64,000 nt of DNA from CAYRNY01 sp964425755 (GCA_964425755.1 CAYRNY010000003.1:62001-126000); one strand, 5' to 3'; counted from the first letter of the stretch, positions 15,111-24,566 are shown. Made by a program: numbers and translations. The notes: generated from the sequence alone by a model not told the origin.

Positions 15111-15890
15111 GTGGGACAGCTTGCACGGTTTGAAGGCAAGATCGCCCTGGTGACGGGCAGCGGGCGCGGCATTGGCCGCACGATCGCGCTACGGCTGGCG
15201 GCGGAAGGCGCGGACCTGGTGATTAACTATTTCCGTAACCGCGATGCTGCCGATGATACCGCCGCGGAGATCCGCGCCCTGGGCCGCCACGCGCACATCG
15301 TCCGTGCGGATGTGGGCGACCCGGAAGATATCGAGCGGCTGGTTGGCGAGGCGGGCGAGGTGTTCGGCGGGTTGGATATCCTGGTGCACAACGCGGCATC
15401 CGGCTATAACCGCCCGGTGATGGAGCAGCGCGTCAAGGGCTGGGACTGGACGCTGAACATTAACGCTCGCGCGGCGTTGTTTCTCGCGCAGCGTGCCGCT
15501 CCGATCATGGAGGCGCGCGGCGGTGGCGCGATCGTGAATATCTCCAGTGTCGGGGCGCAGCGCGTGTTGCCGGAATACGTGGTTGTGGGCGCGTCCAAGG
15601 CAGCGCTCGAAGCTGTGACGCGCTATCTCGCGGTTGAGCTGGCCCCCAAGAAGATCGTTGTGAACGCGGTGTCTGCGGGGATCGTGCACACCGATGCGCT
15701 GAAGCATTTCCCGCAGATGCGCGAACGGTTTGAAGAAATTTTCGCTTACGCGCTGGAACGCACGCCTGCGGGGCAGGTCGTGACACCGGACGATGTGGCG
15801 AATGTGGTGCTTTTTCTCTGCTCGCCGGACGCCTTTATGATACGCGGCCAGACGATCTTGATCGATGGCGGTGCGACACTGGGCTTTTAG
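15111..15890 (+). CDS. fabL: Enoyl-[acyl-carrier-protein] reductase, FabL type (SDR)
   Basis: The 259-residue short-chain dehydrogenase has NADP-binding TGSGRGIG (15-22) and NAAS. The catalytic spacing is Tyr156-x6-Lys163 (YVVVGASK) rather than the YxxxK of ordinary SDRs. That spacing, plus AVELAPKKIVVNAVSAG, HTDALKHFPQM and MIRGQTILIDGG near the C-terminus, is characteristic of Bacillus FabL (enoyl-ACP reductase III). It would catalyse the last step of fatty-acid elongation. The start is GTG; a GGGGGAGTG stretch lies 8-15 nt upstream. If this is the only enoyl reductase, the organism should be relatively tolerant of triclosan. Confidence 0.8.
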   Translation: MGQLARFEGKIALVTGSGRGIGRTIALRLAAEGADLVINYFRNRDAADDTAAEIRALGRHAHIVRADVGDPEDIERLVGEAGEVFGGLDILVHNAASGYNRPVMEQRVKGWDWTLNINARAALFLAQRAAPIMEARGGGAIVNISSVGAQRVLPEYVVVGASKAALEAVTRYLAVELAPKKIVVNAVSAGIVHTDALKHFPQMRERFEEIFAYALERTPAGQVVTPDDVANVVLFLCSPDAFMIRGQTILIDGGATLGF

Positions 15891-15901
15891 CCCGGCAGAT
15901 G

Positions 15902-17047
15902 TTACAGGCTTTCATCCTCGTTTTCAGTCTCGACTAGCGGCAGGCACAGCGTGACATCCGTCCCCTCACCGGACACGCTGTGCAGTGCGATCGTGCCGTC
16001 GTGTGCTTCAATGATGCCTTTTGCCAGGGGCAGTCCCATGCCCGCGCCCTGTTGCTCATCGCGTTCCCGGTTGGACTGGATCAGCACGTCCCAGATCGTC
16101 TCTTGATCGCTGAGGCTGATGCCCGGGCCGGTGTCTGAGATCGTCACGCAGCCCCAGTCCTCGTCGTGTGACAGCGCGATTTCGACTGTGCTGCCCGGTG
16201 ATGAGTATATGATCGCGTTGCGCAACAGTTCGCTCACTGCCGTGATAAGCAGTTCGCGCACGCCGAATGTGTGCAGTGCGTCCGTATCCACCGGGTCAAG
16301 TCTGCTCAGCCTGATGTCGTGTTTTTGTGAGAGGCTGAACACGTCCGACGTTGCGTCGAACAGCAGGGCACTCAGCTCCAGCGTTTCACCGGTGTTCTTG
16401 ATGCGGTTGGGGATAAACCCGCTGATGATTTGCGTGTAAAGCACCATTTGCTCTGCCAGCCGGTTGAGTCGCTGCGTGCCGCTCTGAATCAGGTCAAGGC
16501 TGATGCGCACGTCTTCGGTAATGTCGTACTGCCTCAGGCGTTCGATTTCTTCCGCCAGCAAGGCAAAGCCACCGGTGACGTAGGTTAGCGGCGTGCGTAA
16601 TTCGTGGGAAAGCAACTGTATCAGGCGGCGGCGTGCTGTATCGAGTTCTTCAGCCGCTCCTGCGCGGATTTCTGCGGTGCGTTGCAACTTGTTCTGGATG
16701 GCGATCAGGAATTCTTCCGGCTCGAACGGTTTGACGAGGTAGTCGTCCGCGCCCAACATTTTGCCTACGGACACATCACGGCGCGAACCGAGCGCGGTCA
16801 GAAAGATGAACGGGACAGTTTTCAGGTGATTGTACTGGCGTACCGCGTGGAAGAATTCGTAGCCGTCCATACGCGGCATCATGATATCGCTCACGATCAG
16901 GTGCGGGAAGAAGCCTGCTTCCAGGATGTCGAGTGCTTCGCGCCCGTCGCGTGCAACCTGGACGTCGTAACCTTCCAGGTTCAAAATCGTCGCGGCATTT
17001 TCACGTAAGTCCTGGTTATCTTCAACAAACAGGATCGATGCCTGCAT
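15902..17047 (-). CDS. Hybrid response regulator / sensor histidine kinase
   Basis: The 381-residue protein has no membrane segment. Residues 1-120 form a CheY-like receiver (acidic pair ED at 9-10, phospho-acceptor Asp54 in IVSDIMMPRMDG, T84 and K106 in VKPFEPEEF). A short coiled linker leads to a HisKA domain with His148 in LLSHELRTPL, followed by a HATPase domain with N-box ELLRNAIIYSS, G1 DTGPGIS and G2 GAGMGLPLAKGII. A receiver before a kinase, without a sensor, suggests it relays from another kinase. The ATG follows AAGGTGG. Expression is probably from the TATAAT at 17112-17117. Confidence 0.9.
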   Translation of the reverse strand: MQASILFVEDNQDLRENAATILNLEGYDVQVARDGREALDILEAGFFPHLIVSDIMMPRMDGYEFFHAVRQYNHLKTVPFIFLTALGSRRDVSVGKMLGADDYLVKPFEPEEFLIAIQNKLQRTAEIRAGAAEELDTARRRLIQLLSHELRTPLTYVTGGFALLAEEIERLRQYDITEDVRISLDLIQSGTQRLNRLAEQMVLYTQIISGFIPNRIKNTGETLELSALLFDATSDVFSLSQKHDIRLSRLDPVDTDALHTFGVRELLITAVSELLRNAIIYSSPGSTVEIALSHDEDWGCVTISDTGPGISLSDQETIWDVLIQSNRERDEQQGAGMGLPLAKGIIEAHDGTIALHSVSGEGTDVTLCLPLVETENEDESL

Positions 17048-17111
17048 CGCGCACCACCTTTGCATTATGGCATCTTTTATTACCATGTTTATGATTAAAC
17101 TCACAAAAAGT

Positions 17112-17117
17112 ATTATA
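17112..17117 (-). promoter_or_regulatory. -10 element of the hybrid kinase gene
   Basis: On the minus strand TATAAT lies 65 nt before the kinase ATG in an A/T-rich stretch. A -35 match is poor. Confidence 0.4.
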
Positions 17118-17224
17118 CCTCGATTGGCGGCTGTTTTGCTGTCCGGCGTTGCTAGCTTTGTTGACACCCTCTGAGCGGTTGTGTACGGTGCATCGTGCGG
17201 GGACGTGACCTTGTACGTCTGGCG

Positions 17225-18085
17225 CTACTCGTTTTCGACTTTCTCATCGGCCTTGAACTCTTCGTAAATGCGATCCAGACCCGCCTTGATCCGCCGCTGT
17301 ACGCTCTCGCTCTTGACGTGCTCGTAGGGGAACAACTCCAGCAGTTCAGGGACCAGGGTCGCTGTATCGGCGCGCGGGCGTCCTGCGTGGTACAGGCTGT
17401 GCACCCGGCGGCGCGCGAGTCGTAAATAGCTCGAGATCGGCTCGGTGGCGTTCTTGTCGGTCAGCGGGCCGCGACCGGGCACGATCTGATCGGCCTGGAA
17501 ACGGGTACGGCGTAGCATGGTCAGGTTCTCCAGCCATTGTTTGGTGCAGGGGCTTGAGACGTGCGGGTGTTCGTTCACGATCACGCTGTCGCCTGCGAAC
17601 AACACGCGTTCATCTGGCAGGTGCACCCACAGGCTGCCTTCCATCGGGCCGGGCTTTGCCAGCAAGGGGATGGTTACATTGCCGATGCGCACCTGCATGC
17701 GCTCGGAGAAGCCGATCCCCGGCACGTGCAATTGCACGCCGGAGAACTGGGCGCGTTCAAACGGGGAATCGATCAAGGACTCGATCGCAATATCCATGAA
17801 GTTGCTCGGCGCGTTGTGGAGGGCGGTGATCGTATCTTCGTGGGCGATGGTTACCGGGCTGTTGAACCAGTGGTTGCCCAACACTCGATCCGGGTGTCCA
17901 TCCGTATTGATGATAGCGCGGATAGGCCGTTCAGATACTGCTGCCAGCATTTCGCGCCATCGCCGGGCATCTTCTGGAAAGGGTGGTGTGTCAATCAACA
18001 CAAAACCTTCATCGGTCAAGATTGCGCCGACATTAACGCACCGAAATCCGGTTTCAACAAAAATGCCTGGAGCAAGTTCTTGCAC
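17225..18085 (-). CDS. Metallo-beta-lactamase-fold protein with degenerate metal site
   Basis: The 286-residue protein has the MBL fold order: GFVLIDTPPFPEDARRW, a motif region INTDGHPDRVLGNHWF, PGPMEGSLWVHLPDERVLFAGDSV and QIVPGRGPLT. Compared with the canonical THxHxDH, GHTxGS, GD and PGHG, the histidines are replaced: Asp62 for His, Arg67 for His, Pro in the third motif and Arg in the fourth. Only His64, Asp66 and the later Asp of AGDS remain. A di-zinc hydrolase is therefore unlikely, and a binding or structural role or a different chemistry is possible. It lies 20 nt downstream of the AlaX-type gene on the same strand, so the two may be cotranscribed. Confidence 0.82.
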   Translation of the reverse strand: MQELAPGIFVETGFRCVNVGAILTDEGFVLIDTPPFPEDARRWREMLAAVSERPIRAIINTDGHPDRVLGNHWFNSPVTIAHEDTITALHNAPSNFMDIAIESLIDSPFERAQFSGVQLHVPGIGFSERMQVRIGNVTIPLLAKPGPMEGSLWVHLPDERVLFAGDSVIVNEHPHVSSPCTKQWLENLTMLRRTRFQADQIVPGRGPLTDKNATEPISSYLRLARRRVHSLYHAGRPRADTATLVPELLELFPYEHVKSESVQRRIKAGLDRIYEEFKADEKVENE

Positions 18086-18105
18086 AGTCTTACCCTTTGA
18101 GCGAT

Positions 18106-19320
18106 CTAGTCTTTGACGGTATCCAGGTAGGCTGCTGCAGCGGCCAGCGCCGCCATAACTTGTTTGCGCGATGCGGGCACGCCGCCCCCCTGGGCAAACG
18201 ATGGACGTCCACCACCCCGATCAACGTCCCACACGGCCAGTCCCTGCATCAAAACGGGGACCATATCATGCGGCAGATCATCCGACCGCGCGACGATCAA
18301 CATCGCTTTGTCGCCAGTGGTACCGCATAGTGCGATGGTGGCGGGATTGGCGATCACGTGCTGTACGATCTGGCGGACCTCGCCGACGTCATACCCGTCA
18401 AACGCCTGCATGACCAGCCGGTACCCGTCGCGACGCTCGCTGTGCTGCCACAGGTCTTGTGCTTCGCGTTCGAGCAACGCTTCACGCACGCTGCGCAGTT
18501 CGCGCCGGAGCGATTTATTTTCCTCGCGCATTTTGTCGATCACGGTGGCAATATCAGTGTATCCGGTGGTCAGGTCCGCAGCAAGCGTGCTGAGAATGGC
18601 GTGCTTGGTGCGATAATCGTGCAGCGCGCGTGTACCACAGCAGAATTCGACGCGCGTTGCATCGCCGCGTTTTTCGGTGCGCAACACTTTGATGACGCCG
18701 ATCTCGCCGGTTCGGGCGACGTGCGTCCCCCCGCACGCGGTCACGTCGAAGTCCTCGACGTCGATCACGCGCAGTTTGCCCGTAACGTCCGGCATTTTGC
18801 GCAGCGGCAAGCCCGGTATGTCGTCCTCAGCCGGAAACCAGGCCCGCACCGGGCGATCGTGCATCACGATCTGGTTGGCAAGCGCTTCGGCGGCGTCGAT
18901 GTCTGCTGCTGTGATGCTGGTTTTGTCGAGGTCGATTGTCACGCTGTCCGGGCTGAGGTGGAACCCGATCGTTTCCGCCTCTGCGACGCGGATGAACGCC
19001 TGCGTCAGGATGTGCTGCCCCGTGTGGTGCTGCATGTGATCCTGCCGCCGTTGCCAATCGATCTGCCCGGTGACCGTGTCCGCGTCGAGGTCCCCGTCCA
19101 GCACGTGCAGGACGGTGTTATCCGTTTCGCGGACGACGACATCGCGCACCGTAATACCGTTTAGCGTGCCGGTGTCGTGCGGTTGGCCGCCGCTGGTGGG
19201 GTAGAAATATGTCCGATCGAGCACGACGGCGGGCCTGCCGTCATGCAAAGTGTGCTCGATTACACGCGCGTCAAATGCTGTTGTATACGAATCCGTATAG
19301 TATAAGCGTTGTGTCGTCAT
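18106..19320 (-). CDS. Alanyl-tRNA editing protein, AlaX-type with DHHA1 domain
   Basis: The 404-residue protein resembles the C-terminal half of alanyl-tRNA synthetase and lacks the aminoacylation domain. It has the small beta-barrel start (TYFYPTSGGQPHDTG), the editing zinc site HTGQH (99-103) plus CGGTH (near 196-200), a coiled-coil stretch (KMREENKSLRRELRSVREALLE, about 264-285) and a C-terminal DHHA1 domain with a glycine-rich end (GGGRPSFAQGGG). Such proteins hydrolyse mischarged Ser-tRNA(Ala) or Gly-tRNA(Ala) in trans. All metal ligands are present, so it should be active. Confidence 0.9.
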   Translation of the reverse strand: MTTQRLYYTDSYTTAFDARVIEHTLHDGRPAVVLDRTYFYPTSGGQPHDTGTLNGITVRDVVVRETDNTVLHVLDGDLDADTVTGQIDWQRRQDHMQHHTGQHILTQAFIRVAEAETIGFHLSPDSVTIDLDKTSITAADIDAAEALANQIVMHDRPVRAWFPAEDDIPGLPLRKMPDVTGKLRVIDVEDFDVTACGGTHVARTGEIGVIKVLRTEKRGDATRVEFCCGTRALHDYRTKHAILSTLAADLTTGYTDIATVIDKMREENKSLRRELRSVREALLEREAQDLWQHSERRDGYRLVMQAFDGYDVGEVRQIVQHVIANPATIALCGTTGDKAMLIVARSDDLPHDMVPVLMQGLAVWDVDRGGGRPSFAQGGGVPASRKQVMAALAAAAAYLDTVKD

Positions 19321-19409
19321 AAACTATCCGTTGGTGAGGCTACCGGGGATATTGTATCATTTCACCAACGAAAAGTGGAGAGTGTGTTACCCTAAAAATC
19401 CGCCGCGTG

Positions 19410-20657
19410 CTACAGCTGATCGCGCAGCCATGCGCGCCAGGCGGTGTCGAGTTCGTCGAACGTGATCCCCAGGTGTTCCGGTGTGGCTTGCATGACAGTT
19501 TGTTCGGTAGCGATCGCGCGGATCCAGTTGTTGCGCGCGGATTCGCCGTACGTTTCACTTATGTAGTGTACCAGCGTGTAAGCCTGCAGGGCGGCAACTT
19601 GTTTGAGCTCATCCCGGACGTCTGGCTCCGTTTCGAGCAGCGACCATTCAAAAAGCTGTTCTTCTGCGTTTTCCGGCGCCAGCGACAGTGCCGCGACCTG
19701 GCGCAGTATGCGGTTGCGCTGGCTGAGCGTGCTGAAGCGTGCGCCGCCGTATTGCGCGATGCCTTCTTCCAACCACCAGGGGAAATTGCCATGCGTGCCG
19801 CCCGCCATGTCGTACAGCAGATAGCGCGTCAGTTCGCTGCCCAAAGTCGACTCAGAAGGCGCGGTGCCGTTCGGGGTGAGCGGTATCTTGATTGACTCGC
19901 CCGGTTCGTTCCAGCGCGTGATGTTGGGCATCGAAATACGCGTCCAGTTTTGCAGCGTGATCGGGCTTTCGTACAGCTTGATGTGGATGATAGCGTTTGG
20001 CACATGCTCGAACTCGCGCGTGACCCCGGTGTAGATGCTTGGCAGGTAATCGATCATGACATTGGCCTGCGGTTCGATATTGATCGTGTCCCCGGCTAAG
20101 TAGTACAGGCGTATGCTGTCAAGGTCGGCGGTTTTCCAGTCTGCGCCCCCAAACAACCACTCACCATCCTGGGCGTAGAAGCGCGCGGAGATCGTCGCGC
20201 CACCTGCCGATCCTTCGTCTGAGCGCCCGGCCACCCGCCAACGGATTGACATGCGAGCCGCGGCTTGTCCCGGTGTCGTGGCGCGGGTGTTGAACAAGTC
20301 AATGTCAAAAATCTCCAGCGGATGCGCGGCCCAGTCTTGCGCCCAGGCCGTGTGATCGGCCAGGAACACGGGGTCATCCTGCCAGGTGTAGGCCATGTAA
20401 GCCTCAAAGTCGCCATCGCGCACCGCGCGTTCCATGCGGGCGGCGGTACGGTTCAGCCCGATCTCGATCTCTTCGGCGGATACGACGACAGTCGGAGTCG
20501 CTTCGGGCGGGCGCGTGGGCTGCGCAAACAGCGTGCTTGCTGCCGCGATACTGTTTTGATCAGGGGTGCGGGTCGGCTCGCTTTCGGCTTTCTGGCAGGC
20601 CGCGATCGCCAGCGCGCAGAGCAACAGTAGGGCAAATGTACGCCAGCACAGCTTCAT
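19410..20657 (-). CDS. Lipoprotein related to gluzincin (peptidase MA-like) proteins, zinc site lost
   Basis: The 415-residue protein has a lipoprotein signal peptide (MKLCWRTFALLLLCALAIAAC, Cys21 in the lipobox), a low-complexity linker and an NTF2-like-looking middle part. The C-terminal domain is laid out like peptidase MA. The segment GSELTRYLLYDM replaces the HExxH zinc helix: the Glu is kept, both His are lost. The downstream FPWWLEEGIAQYGG matches the second conserved helix. It is therefore probably a non-catalytic, surface-anchored relative. It reads away from the dnaG-rpoD operon region with 158 nt between. Confidence 0.72.
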   Translation of the reverse strand: MKLCWRTFALLLLCALAIAACQKAESEPTRTPDQNSIAAASTLFAQPTRPPEATPTVVVSAEEIEIGLNRTAARMERAVRDGDFEAYMAYTWQDDPVFLADHTAWAQDWAAHPLEIFDIDLFNTRATTPGQAAARMSIRWRVAGRSDEGSAGGATISARFYAQDGEWLFGGADWKTADLDSIRLYYLAGDTINIEPQANVMIDYLPSIYTGVTREFEHVPNAIIHIKLYESPITLQNWTRISMPNITRWNEPGESIKIPLTPNGTAPSESTLGSELTRYLLYDMAGGTHGNFPWWLEEGIAQYGGARFSTLSQRNRILRQVAALSLAPENAEEQLFEWSLLETEPDVRDELKQVAALQAYTLVHYISETYGESARNNWIRAIATEQTVMQATPEHLGITFDELDTAWRAWLRDQL

Positions 20658-20815
20658 TCTGATCTGCTCCCAGGTTGTGTTATGCCGTGCTCAAGCGGCG
20701 GTCTATAGCGTTATACGCTCTGGGTGACACGCTTGATCAGCGTAAAAGTATACTCGCCCGCCAGCCGGCGGACGAGCGAACAAAGACCAAGGTTGGGGCG
20801 GACTACAACGTCGCC

Positions 20816-22483
20816 TTAAAGCTCGAGATAGTCACGCAGAGGGTGGCTGCGATTCGGATGGCGCAGCTTGCGCAGTGCCTTTGCTTCGATCTGGCGGATA
20901 CGCTCGCGCGTCACGCCGAAATGCCGCCCGACTTCTTCGAGCGTGTGCTCTTGCCCGTCGCTGAGTCCGAAACGCATTTCCAATACTTCGCGCTCGCGCG
21001 GGTTCAGCACGGCCAATGCGCCGCGAATCTGTTCTTTCAATAGCTGGCGGGCGGCGGCATCGACGGGCCCCATAATCTTATCGTCTTCGATGAAATCACC
21101 CAGCAAGCTGGAATCTTCCTGCCCGACCGGCATTTCAAGCGACATCGGTTCTTGTGAGATACGCAGAATTCGCCGGACCTTGTTCGCGGCGCGACGCAGT
21201 TTGCGGGCCAACCCAGGCTCGATCTTCTGGTCGTGTTCCCAGGCTTCACGCACGGCGGCCACGTCTTCCTCGCTCAAAAACTCCATTTCCAGCGCGATTT
21301 GCTCGGCGGAAGGATCAGTGCCGAGATTCTGCGTCAGTTCGCGCTGCACGCGGTGCAGGCGGTTGATCGTCTCGACCATGTGCACAGGGATGCGGATGGT
21401 CCGGGCCTGGTCCGCGATCGCGCGGCTGATCGCTTGCCGGATCCACCATGTCGCGTACGTGCTGAACTTGAAGCCCTTGGTGTGGTCGAATTTTTCGACC
21501 GCGCGTAGCAACCCGATGTTGCCTTCCTGGATCAGGTCCAGGAAGTTGATGCCCCGGCCCATGTAGCGTTTTGCCACACTGACGACTAAGCGCAGATTGG
21601 CACGGGTTAGCGCTTCGGCGGCTTCCGGCCCGCGCAACTGCGCTTGGTCGAATTCCGCTTGAATTCGCTCGCTCATCACGGCATGCTCGCTGTCGAGCCA
21701 TTCGTAAAACGTGTCAGCAGTGGGCCACGCGTTGTGATCCATATAGTAGGCTTGCAGCCGGTTCTGCAGCGCGTTGGGGATCAAATAGAGCACCTGGAAG
21801 ACTTGGAAAAGGTCCGATGCGACCTGATTCCAGTCGTCATCACGGCCCCAGTCACCCTGTTCGAGATACAGGCGAATGTAAGATGGTTCGCGCGCGTTCC
21901 AGCTTTGGCGCAGGTTTTGCGCCTCGCCGATCAGCAGGTCTACGACCGGCGGGTCCAGTTCTTTTGCAGCGATTATGTGTAAAGCGTTGTCCCAGTGTAC
22001 CAGCAGGCGTTCGTAGAGCATCGTCAAAATGGTGATCGGATCGGCGGGGATTTCGCTTTCGGTAAGCTGGCGGATGGTATCCGTCAACATGGAACTGGCG
22101 GCGATCTGCGACGCCAGCCACGTTTCGCGATCGGGGTCGAGCAACTGAACTTGACCGATCTCTTTCAAATACATGCGAACCGGGTCGTCAGCCAGCCCGG
22201 TGGGATCGACGCGCGGCATCTCAGCGACATGATCGTTTTCCACGTCCTCGTCATCGATCCCACTGTCGCCGTGATCCACGTCGTAACCGGCCTCAGTGTC
22301 ACCGGTCAGAATCTCAACACCCATATCCTCGAGTTGATCGAATATGGCCTGTGCTTCATCACTTTCCGGATCGTCGAACAGGGCCAGAATGTCATTTTCA
22401 TGGACTTGTTTTTCGCGGCGGCCACGTTCCAATAGTTCGTTTAGCGTCGTCGCCGCGTTGTGTTGTGATTTGTTATCGACCAT
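20816..22483 (-). CDS. rpoD: Primary sigma factor RpoD (sigma-70/sigma-A)
   Basis: The 555-residue protein has an acidic N-terminal region 1.1-like part, region 1.2 (DDPVRMYLKEIGQVQLL), regions 2.1-2.4 with the hallmark GINFLDLIQEGNIGLLRAVEKFD and KFSTYATWWIRQAI, region 3, and a region 4 helix-turn-helix ending TRERIRQIEAKALRKLRHP. It directs RNA polymerase to housekeeping promoters, in line with the TTGACA/TATAAT promoters seen here. It lies 46 nt downstream of dnaG in the same direction, the conserved macromolecular-synthesis pairing; rpsU is absent. Confidence 0.95.
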   Translation of the reverse strand: MVDNKSQHNAATTLNELLERGRREKQVHENDILALFDDPESDEAQAIFDQLEDMGVEILTGDTEAGYDVDHGDSGIDDEDVENDHVAEMPRVDPTGLADDPVRMYLKEIGQVQLLDPDRETWLASQIAASSMLTDTIRQLTESEIPADPITILTMLYERLLVHWDNALHIIAAKELDPPVVDLLIGEAQNLRQSWNAREPSYIRLYLEQGDWGRDDDWNQVASDLFQVFQVLYLIPNALQNRLQAYYMDHNAWPTADTFYEWLDSEHAVMSERIQAEFDQAQLRGPEAAEALTRANLRLVVSVAKRYMGRGINFLDLIQEGNIGLLRAVEKFDHTKGFKFSTYATWWIRQAISRAIADQARTIRIPVHMVETINRLHRVQRELTQNLGTDPSAEQIALEMEFLSEEDVAAVREAWEHDQKIEPGLARKLRRAANKVRRILRISQEPMSLEMPVGQEDSSLLGDFIEDDKIMGPVDAAARQLLKEQIRGALAVLNPREREVLEMRFGLSDGQEHTLEEVGRHFGVTRERIRQIEAKALRKLRHPNRSHPLRDYLEL

Positions 22484-22529
22484 AATGTCCTGGCGTCCAA
22501 TCGGTCTTTTTCATGGTTGCGAAACAGAC

Positions 22530-24566
22530 TCAAGCGCGTGTGCCGAGCCCGCGCATTTCGCTAAGCGTTTTAGCGATCAGGCGGAGGGCGCGGCGTGTGA
22601 TCTCAATCTGCATCGTGTAATCGACATTGGCTTCGTGGCTGTCGTGTTGGGTCTGGGCATCTTGTTGGATGAAATACAACTCTTGAAAACGCCGTCTGAG
22701 CAAGCTCTGGCGCAAGGCCAGTGCTTCCTGGATGAATATCTCGACACCGATCTGGGGTAGTGAATTGACCCGCTGTTGTTCGCGGACGATCGAGTTAAAC
22801 TCGGTCTTCAGTTTCTGTGACAATGTGTGTTCAATGGTCTTTAACCCTGATTCGCGAAGCTCCTCGACTACTGCTGCCAGTTCCGGTGGCAAATGCGCGT
22901 ACAGGTAATCCGCCGGATCAGAGTCGCCCTCAAGCAACGCGTGCTCCAGGGTGCGGAAAATTGTTTGGTATTCGATGCGGCTGAAATCAGCGGTATGCAG
23001 CGGAGCCAGCACATCCGCAAGTGCCGGGTCGCCGCCCTGTAATTCGCGCAACTGGCGGTTGGCGTCGAACAACCACTCCGGTTCTTCAAATAACATCTGC
23101 AAACAGAAGCGCTCGCGAGCTGCTGTTTGTTCCGGTGACCCGCTGGTTGTCGCGACAGTGTGCTGGGGGCGGTCCGCCAGTTTGCGGCGTTCGCGCGGTT
23201 TCGGCATCCCGCGCGTCTTGACCGCCTGCCGCCGCTGAGTCCAGGCCAGCAAGGTCCGTTCGTCGATGCGCACCCGGCGCGCCAGCGCCTGGATGTTGCT
23301 GTTGCGCTGCAGGTCGTTTTCGGTGGCGGTCAGGATCGGCAGCAGCGCGCGTGCCACCTGTTCGCGTTCAAAAGGCGACGACTGGTCGTTCAGATCGGCG
23401 GTCGCTTGCTGGATCACGTAGTCGGCTACCGGTATGGCGCTGGCGATTAGTGTCTCCCATTCCTGCGGCGTCTCCCGGATTAAATCATCCGGGTCGAGGC
23501 CCTCTGGCAGGCTGACGATCCGGATATCCATATTTAACATGCCAGTGTAACGCATCATGCCGCGTGGATCAAAAGTCACGACCTGGTCGCCGTCGAGCGT
23601 TTCGCGCGCGAGGTTCAGCCCGCGCATGGTTGCCTTGATCCCGGCGGCGTCGGCATCCAGCGCCAGGATCAGCCGCTCGGCATAGCGGTCCAATTGGCGC
23701 AGGTGATCTTCGGTCAACGCCGTGCCCATCTGGGCGACCACGTTGGTAAAGCCGGCCTGGTGTGCCTGCATCACGTCCATGTACCCCTCGACGATCACGG
23801 CGGTTTCCGTCTCGCGGATCGCACGCCGCGCGAGGTCCAGCCCGTAGAGCAGGCGGCTTTTGTCGAACAGCGGGCCTTGCGGTGAGTTCAGGTATTTCGG
23901 GATCGCGTCTTTGGCGAAGGCGCGCGCCCCAAAGCCGACCGTGCGGCCCCGGTTGTCACGGATCGGGATCACCAGGCGGTGACGGAAACGATCGTAGACG
24001 TTCCCTTTGTCGTTGCGGATCGCGACGCCGGCCTCAACCACGTCATCTTGCGAATAGCCGAGCATTTGCAGGTGATGCAGCGCTTGGCGCCAGTCGTCCG
24101 GGGCATAACCAAGCGTGAACGCCTCGGCTGTGTCCTCGGTTAGCCCGCGCTCAGCGATGTAGTCACGCGCGATTTGCGCCTCCGGGGCATGGCGTAGCTG
24201 GTCGTGGAAGAATGTCGCGGCTTCCTCTAGCAATCCGCGCAGGCGGTCCAGTTCTTCCTGGCGTTGGGTTTGCTGGGGGGATTGCGCTTCTAGTTCGACG
24301 CCTGCGCGTTTTGCCATCTCGCGCAGGGCTTCGGCGAAGTCCCAGCCTTCGCTCTTCATCACGAAGCTGAAGACATCGCCGCCTTCGCCACACGCGCCGA
24401 AACAGCGCCAGGTTTGTGTATCCGGGAAGACGACGAAGGACGGCGTTTTTTCCTGGTGGAAGGGGCACAGCGCTTTGAAATTGCGCCCTGCCTTCTGGAG
24501 GTTAACGTATTCCGATACGATATCAACGATATCGATGCGGGATTTCACATCATCTACAACAGACAT
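22530..24566 (-). CDS. dnaG: DNA primase DnaG
   Basis: The 678-residue enzyme makes RNA primers for replication. The N-terminal zinc domain has CPFHQEK and CFGACGEGGD, with Cys-x3-Cys in the second knuckle. The catalytic core shows the conserved NSPQGPLFDKSRLLYGL, the TOPRIM EGYMDVMQAHQAG and the acidic LALDADAAG motif. The C-terminal part is a helical helicase-interaction domain. It is the first gene of dnaG-rpoD, expressed from the promoter at 24611-24639. Confidence 0.95.
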   Translation of the reverse strand: MSVVDDVKSRIDIVDIVSEYVNLQKAGRNFKALCPFHQEKTPSFVVFPDTQTWRCFGACGEGGDVFSFVMKSEGWDFAEALREMAKRAGVELEAQSPQQTQRQEELDRLRGLLEEAATFFHDQLRHAPEAQIARDYIAERGLTEDTAEAFTLGYAPDDWRQALHHLQMLGYSQDDVVEAGVAIRNDKGNVYDRFRHRLVIPIRDNRGRTVGFGARAFAKDAIPKYLNSPQGPLFDKSRLLYGLDLARRAIRETETAVIVEGYMDVMQAHQAGFTNVVAQMGTALTEDHLRQLDRYAERLILALDADAAGIKATMRGLNLARETLDGDQVVTFDPRGMMRYTGMLNMDIRIVSLPEGLDPDDLIRETPQEWETLIASAIPVADYVIQQATADLNDQSSPFEREQVARALLPILTATENDLQRNSNIQALARRVRIDERTLLAWTQRRQAVKTRGMPKPRERRKLADRPQHTVATTSGSPEQTAARERFCLQMLFEEPEWLFDANRQLRELQGGDPALADVLAPLHTADFSRIEYQTIFRTLEHALLEGDSDPADYLYAHLPPELAAVVEELRESGLKTIEHTLSQKLKTEFNSIVREQQRVNSLPQIGVEIFIQEALALRQSLLRRRFQELYFIQQDAQTQHDSHEANVDYTMQIEITRRALRLIAKTLSEMRGLGTRA

